Below are positions 59,401 through 64,000 of a DNA stretch of 64,000 nucleotides, in pieces. The position numbers and the translations under genes were made by a program. The notes beneath the pieces were generated by a model. The model had not been told where the DNA came from. It did not search any database and was given only the letters and a program-made list of their open reading frames with translations. The stretch's first letter is position 1; every line of letters starts with the position of its first letter. The DNA is from Ulva prolifera (taxonomy: Eukaryota; Chlorophyta; Ulvophyceae; Ulvales; Ulvaceae). Where the stretch lies: positions 2,356,001 through 2,420,000 of the forward strand of contig CM041196.1 of assembly GCA_023078555.1 (NCBI GenBank), given 5' to 3'.

Positions 59401-60774
59401 CAAAGTTGTTCCCGAACCGCATCCTGCACAGTCACAGGGCTGTGTCAGCCAGACATCCTGCACATGGCACACACCCCAGGCAGTGCCGTCATGGACAAGC
59501 TCGGGGCACGCTCGGATCCTGTCCCAGAAGATTAGCTGTAACATGCTATAACAGTCTATATGTCAGTGAAGCAACATCCAAGATTGATGTGCCAGTACTG
59601 CCACCCCACACATGCAGTGTGCACAACCACAAAAGAGGCAAATTTGACCCACTGACACATCTGCTAGATGCCAGCCTGATGTGCTCACAGTCGAGCCAGT
59701 CTACATCATACCACACGCTGATCTATTGTCAAGGCATCAGCGATTATAGGGCATGATCATCCGTGGGCCACAGGGCATATTACATGTCAGGTAGCGGCCA
59801 AGCTTGCCCGAGCATGCGCGTGAGGAGAACACACGTGTATTCCATCGTCACGGTCTGAGTACCTGAGCCAATCACGGGTGCGCGGCCATACAGACCGCAG
59901 CCCTTGGAGGAATCAGTGCCGTAGCATCCCTTCTTCATGGTGACGTCCAGGTACTCACGTCCCGACATGGACGTGATCTTCGTATTGTGGGTGCCACGGA
60001 AGTAATTGAACGGCGACATATCTGCCGCGAGCTGCTTGGTTCCATACGATCCACTCTTGCGCCTGCACACAGCAAGACAACTGAGAATGCGTGCGCTGAC
60101 TGGCATCCTCGCGAGACCTCGGCGGTGTGAGCTCAACTTAACCCAGCGTGATATCAAGCACCTCATAAGAGATGACCCACACAAAAACAAACAGCCCTGC
60201 GACAGCACGGGCGATGGCACGGCGAGCGCCACGGCCGAGCAATAACGTGACGTACAGAAGCTGGCGTGATTCACACGGCCCATTCGGCGCCTCGAGGTTC
60301 CAGCCCCCGAGGGCAACGGGCACAACGGCACGGACCTCCACGCCGTCCACATTTCTCTCCATGAGTGTACACCATGTACAGTAGTACAATTAATTACTCT
60401 GAAGGAAGCCACAGCGGCTGCGAGAGCTGCGCGATCGAGGCCGTGGTCTATCGGCAGTCAGGTCTCGCCGGCGCTAGCTGGTGCACCACGCGACGCTGAA
60501 ACGAGCATGTGAATACGTAACAATGGACCGAACGAACCTGCAGTCGAACGCCCCAGCACGCTGGGTCCCCAGGACGGCTAATGCCAACACATTGCCATGC
60601 CACATACGATTTTGGGATAACTGTGCGCTAGAGCGAGGTGATCGCGAGGTGTCATGGAGCGCACCCGTCCCAGTTGACGCTGCGAATGAGCTTCCCGCAC
60701 TTGGCGTGGCCTAGCGGCACACTTGCCGCCAAGAGCAGGAGCACTGCAGCGACGAGTCTGTTGAACGTTGTCAT
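56417..60774 (-). CDS. secreted polysaccharide lyase, family PL14-like, with C-terminal accessory domain
   Basis: Seven exons: 60774-60665, 60062-59835, 59423-59289, 58490-58294, 57900-57746, 57308-56945, 56610-56417, 460 residues; successive phases 2, 2, 2, 1, 0, 1 all agree. PL14 enzymes cleave uronic-acid polymers such as alginate or glucuronan by beta-elimination (family knowledge). Residues 1-24 are a signal peptide (MTTFNRLVAAVLLLLAASV). The lyase part, to about residue 285, has the strands NNFDWVRGGKLPGLCAG, SARIMW, MHIYAYYSN, DYRIRLVVKLNT, GYMKAYVNGKMM, DSMMWDNFFGGSSD and HLYFKNMYMW. A Ser/Gly/Lys linker with a Gly run follows. The last 140 residues, with NGGFCASF and VNEGSSTCNDFTVEVNLN, resemble cellulose-binding-type modules (inference). 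It is probably secreted for wall remodelling or digestion; the substrate cannot be told from sequence. The donor of exon 3 is the least certain. Confidence 0.86.
57301..57412. repeat. 28-bp tandem repeat spanning the exon 6 acceptor of the PL14 gene
   Basis: Four units of 28 bp start at 57301, 57329, 57357 and 57385 (TACAGGTGCTGCACAGGCAG plus 8 bp, with variants). In gene orientation each holds a full acceptor, CTGCCTGTGCAG or close. The unit next to the exon supplies the working site and the first codons. Using a distal unit shifts the frame by 28 or 56 nt; the third upstream (84 nt) is in frame but meets TAA. Confidence 0.9.
57440..57512 (+). mobile_element. repeat tail in intron 5 of the PL14 gene
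   Basis: GCTGTCAATGTCCAATGGG, ATACGGCTCACTAAATTCAG and then TTCACTATTTACTATAC. Related to 42225-42277 and 63340-63395. It lies opposite to the host gene. Confidence 0.5.
57533..57602. repeat. minisatellite in intron 5 of the PL14 gene
   Basis: About four units of GGCTAAGCACAGCACAGC with length variants. It is intronic and non-coding. Confidence 0.8.
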
Positions 60775-63700
60775 TTTAGCTTCGGGTGTAGATCACCAGC
60801 AATTGCGCAGGTCACACGGCTCTCGTGTGTAAAACGCGGGTGCTTGCTGAGGCAACACGGAGAAACTGTTCTGCTGCCTCTACGGAAATTCCCCGTAGAA
60901 AAACTGGCAATTCAGAAAACGTGTAGACATGCGGATCGTTCAGAATTTATTGCAGTGGGATGACCGGGGACAGCAGCCACGGACGCCATAGCACAAAAGT
61001 GCCAGCGCTCATGATCAGCATGCATGCGAAGTGACTCCGGGATCATCTCGACGCAGACTTGATTTCGGCGAGTTCGGAGCGCACGATGGGCCGATTGAGC
61101 ACAGGCGGTCGCGCGCAGAGTCAGTATGCACGCCTTCAGCCCAGGGCTTAGGATGTTTTGCTACATGCAATTCGTCCTGCCAGCGGTATTGGCTTTAGCG
61201 TGTCCCTCCTGGAGCATGAGCTGGCATTCCAACCTTGCTCCACCATGCATATGGCGTTTGCGCTTCACATTACGGCTGGAAGAGTCGCGATTGGTCGCCA
61301 GGTATTGTGTGCGGCCACGGCTGCGTGCGGCGTTGCATGGAGGCGCGCTGTCATTTTGTGCACTACTGTGTGCGTTTGTTACAAGGGTAGATTTTCAAGT
61401 CGGAGAGGCAGGGAGCATCGCAGGCATCACACAGTAGCGACGCACAGCCTGTATACTGCTAGCGCTGGGTAAGTAGAGCAGGCAGGGCGACTCTATACGA
61501 GGCCTCGCGAGGGCCTGTTCTCAAGCGCGCGCTGCATATGCAATGGCATGCATTGCAGCTCTGCATGAGGGCGTTTCGTCCTGAAATTCACGCGTGGACA
61601 TGGGTTCACCGATCGCGTCGCGTCGTCCGGCCTTGCAGCGACCTTGCTGGCCTCGGATGTGTGCGCAGCTGCCGCACATGTAGCATATCGATCGATGCAG
61701 TGTGACAAGGGCTGTACATCATCCGCCCCGCGCTGAAATGAAAAACCTACCCGCCCCAGCCGTTGAGCCCATGGCATCCAGACGGCTGCGCAGGCATGTG
61801 CTACGTATACGGACTCATGCATGTGAGAATTTGTGACCGCGGGCATCATTGCTCCGCCGAGCTCAGGTGCACCGCATGCACACGTTCGCGATGCATCAGG
61901 GCCGAAATATCTGGCATAAGCGCATCTCGACACGGCGGCGCCGGCGACATGCGCCATGGCGACATGCGCTCCGAAGGCAGAATGTGATCGATGTGTGCAC
62001 CTGCTACGATAAAGTGAACAGACACGTTGCACGTGTGCACAGAGCTGCAAACCTCGCGAGATGCTTTGGCGAGACCTGGGTGACAACAGGCTGTTCAAGG
62101 TGTGTCTCGATGAATATCCCAAACCTGCAGTCTCAACCTGCAGCTAGCTGACTCGGATGAATCTGTCAATTGACCTCAACCGGCACGCACTGGGAGGTCA
62201 GTTCGATGCCGCTCATGTGCAACATGACGGCGCACCATGTTGCACTGCGCCTTGCACTGCTGGGCAGCAGCGGCGCTTCGTATGCAACTCAGCGCATATG
62301 CTCGAGAATTTGGCTCGCCGGTGAGCTGCGCTCGTGCTTCATGTCTGCAAGCCAGCCACTCGGGCTCTACAGGGGTCGACCAAAGGTTCATCGATGCATC
62401 GCGATGTTACATCGATATCCGATTCGGATCGAGCAGCGCGACGTACGGTTCCCTTGGCATCAAACGAGACGACGCGGGACGTCGCAATGTTGAATGTACA
62501 TTTCCTGGCGACCTCGTGAGTGCGTCTTCACAACGTAGTTCGCCAGTACTAGTGTCCTGGCCGACCCTGCAGGATGCCGAAGCTGCAGCCTCATCTACGG
62601 CGCTTGGTCAACATGAACGGCAGAGCATGCACACCCCATCGAAACAGAGCTCGGACTCACAGCCAGCGCACCTAGGTGCGTGTGAGGCACTCATTATGAT
62701 CATACCTATATATATGGTATATGCATGCATTTGCATCGCTGGCAGGTTGCACCTCCAGAATTTGCACCTTCAGAATTCCTGCAGAGCTGACGACTCAGCT
62801 GGCTGGCACAAAAGCCGCCTGCCCGCGCAAAAGTGACAGGCTTACAATCATTGCAGATATTTTGACGCCATTGTGTGGCCATGGCGGCATGCCTCGCACG
62901 CGTACGTGCTTATAAAATCCTGCGGCTGGATCGATCCGTCGACATCCTCCTGGCTGTCGGGGCTGTACATGTGCTGCGCAGGCCAGTGGCTTGCAGTTTC
63001 ACTGTGCATGTGCGCCGCCGGCGGTCGAGGGCAGTGGCGATGAGACATCATACGTCTGGCATTGCAGCGGCAAGGTTTTGCACGTATACGCTGCGATGTC
63101 TGCAATGCTACAGCTACCTGAGCGCTCGACCTCTGTGGATCCGGCTCTCCGACGTCGGACCAGTTCAGCCCCACACGTGCACATGCATGTACATGTGGCC
63201 AGTTCCGAATGGAACAAAACTCTCTCAATCACCCCGCATAGCCGATGCTGCTCCGCTCGCCCGCGCGGCACTGCTGCAGCATGCATCCGAGACGCTCGAG
63301 TACAGCAGGGGCTCCAGCCGGTGCTGTGGCTACATGTAGCTACAATCTGTCCGATAGGATACGGCTCAGTAACTTTATATTTACTTTACTTTACAATGAG
63401 GCGTGCAGTGCACATGGGGGGCCGCGGGGTGGCTGCTGTGTGGCTGCTGGGCGACTGAGCCTTAAGCCTCAATTGCAGCTGCAGACTCAGTCCGGCTGCA
63501 AGCGCCGGCGGCCGCATGCATGCACGCGCATGCGTGGCGCGGCAGCTGCTGTACTGCGGCCGTCCCAGTGTGCACTCGCAACACTCATGTGCAGTGCGTT
63601 GGAAAATGTCCCCTTCTGCGTGTGTGGGGGGGGGGGGGATATGTGTTTGAACAGATCGATGAACAGATCTGTGGTGCGTCTGCGGGTGTGGCGCGACAAA

Positions 63701-64000
63701 CTGCGCAACGGGTACGGTGGACCACCGGCAGTCCAGCGGCATCGGCGCGCATGCATGATCGTGGGCGCCTGGACGGCCACAGCACGAGCTGCTGTACAAA
63801 GTTGTCAGAGACTACCCCTCTTTGCAGATCCATGGAAGAGAACTTTGGGTGTGCGGCCGGGCCCAGGGGCGCAAACAACGGTACAGATGCTCCACAAACG
63901 GCCTTGCTGGCTTCTGCCCCGCCAAGCTGATGCATCTTAAGATATCTTAAAGCGCTTTCCTTTTGCTCCAGGCTGATCCGGGTTTGTTGCTTTTCGGCCT
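60775..64000. other. upstream of the PL14 gene, no further gene seen
   Basis: The promoter of the minus-strand PL14 gene should lie just right of 60774; no TATA box is obvious. Otherwise only short overlapping frames occur. A repeat tail (GATAGGATACGGCTCAGTAA, then TTTACTTTACTTTAC) lies at 63340-63395 and a run of 12 G at about 63627-63638. No domain is recognised. Confidence 0.45.

Overview
The window is nuclear DNA of a photosynthetic eukaryote, most likely a green microalga. Genes are split into short GC-rich exons by GT-AG introns. A thylakoid TLP18.3/TPM-domain protein is encoded at the left edge. TGTAA, the usual chlorophyte poly(A) signal, lies at a conserved place behind two duplicated genes, and transposon 3' ends also finish in TTTGTAA. 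A family PL14 polysaccharide lyase gene fits too. No bacterial operons, ribosome binding sites or organelle genes are seen. The species is not identified.

Layout. 1-486: a 102-bp hAT-like miniature transposon, then the last exon of the TLP18.3-like gene. 1.9-16.5 kb: three head-to-tail copies of an unrecognised five-exon gene of about 700 codons, with identical intron phases in each; a decayed fourth piece lies at 23.6-23.9 kb. 16.9-21.2 kb: retrotransposon debris, mini- and microsatellites and another hAT-like element. 21.6-22.8 kb: a secreted, cysteine-rich, proline-rich protein with a possible GPI anchor. 24.8-26.4 kb: a 1.6-kb (GT)n tract. 26.5-33.6 kb: gene-poor, with two weak candidate exons. 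33.6-35.0 kb: a three-exon CREG-like secreted protein. 37.2-49.3 kb: a tandem pair of six-exon DUF4246 genes, one with a retrotransposon tail in its last intron. 51.9-53.9 kb: two near-identical 986-bp units carrying the C-terminal end of a LINE polyprotein. 56.4-60.8 kb, minus strand: a seven-exon PL14 lyase with signal peptide and C-terminal accessory domain. The two ends of the gene-poor stretches hold only repeat tails.

Gene models were assembled by hand from splice sites, phase agreement and comparison between duplicates. The phases agree across every tandem copy, which is the strongest evidence in the window. Family names (TLP18.3/TPM, CREG, DUF4246, PL14, LINE C-terminus) rest on recognised motifs, not on a search. 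The genes do not form a pathway; the common thread is tandem duplication and repeated retrotransposon insertion. The main novelty is the triplicated family, whose conserved blocks match nothing I recognise.
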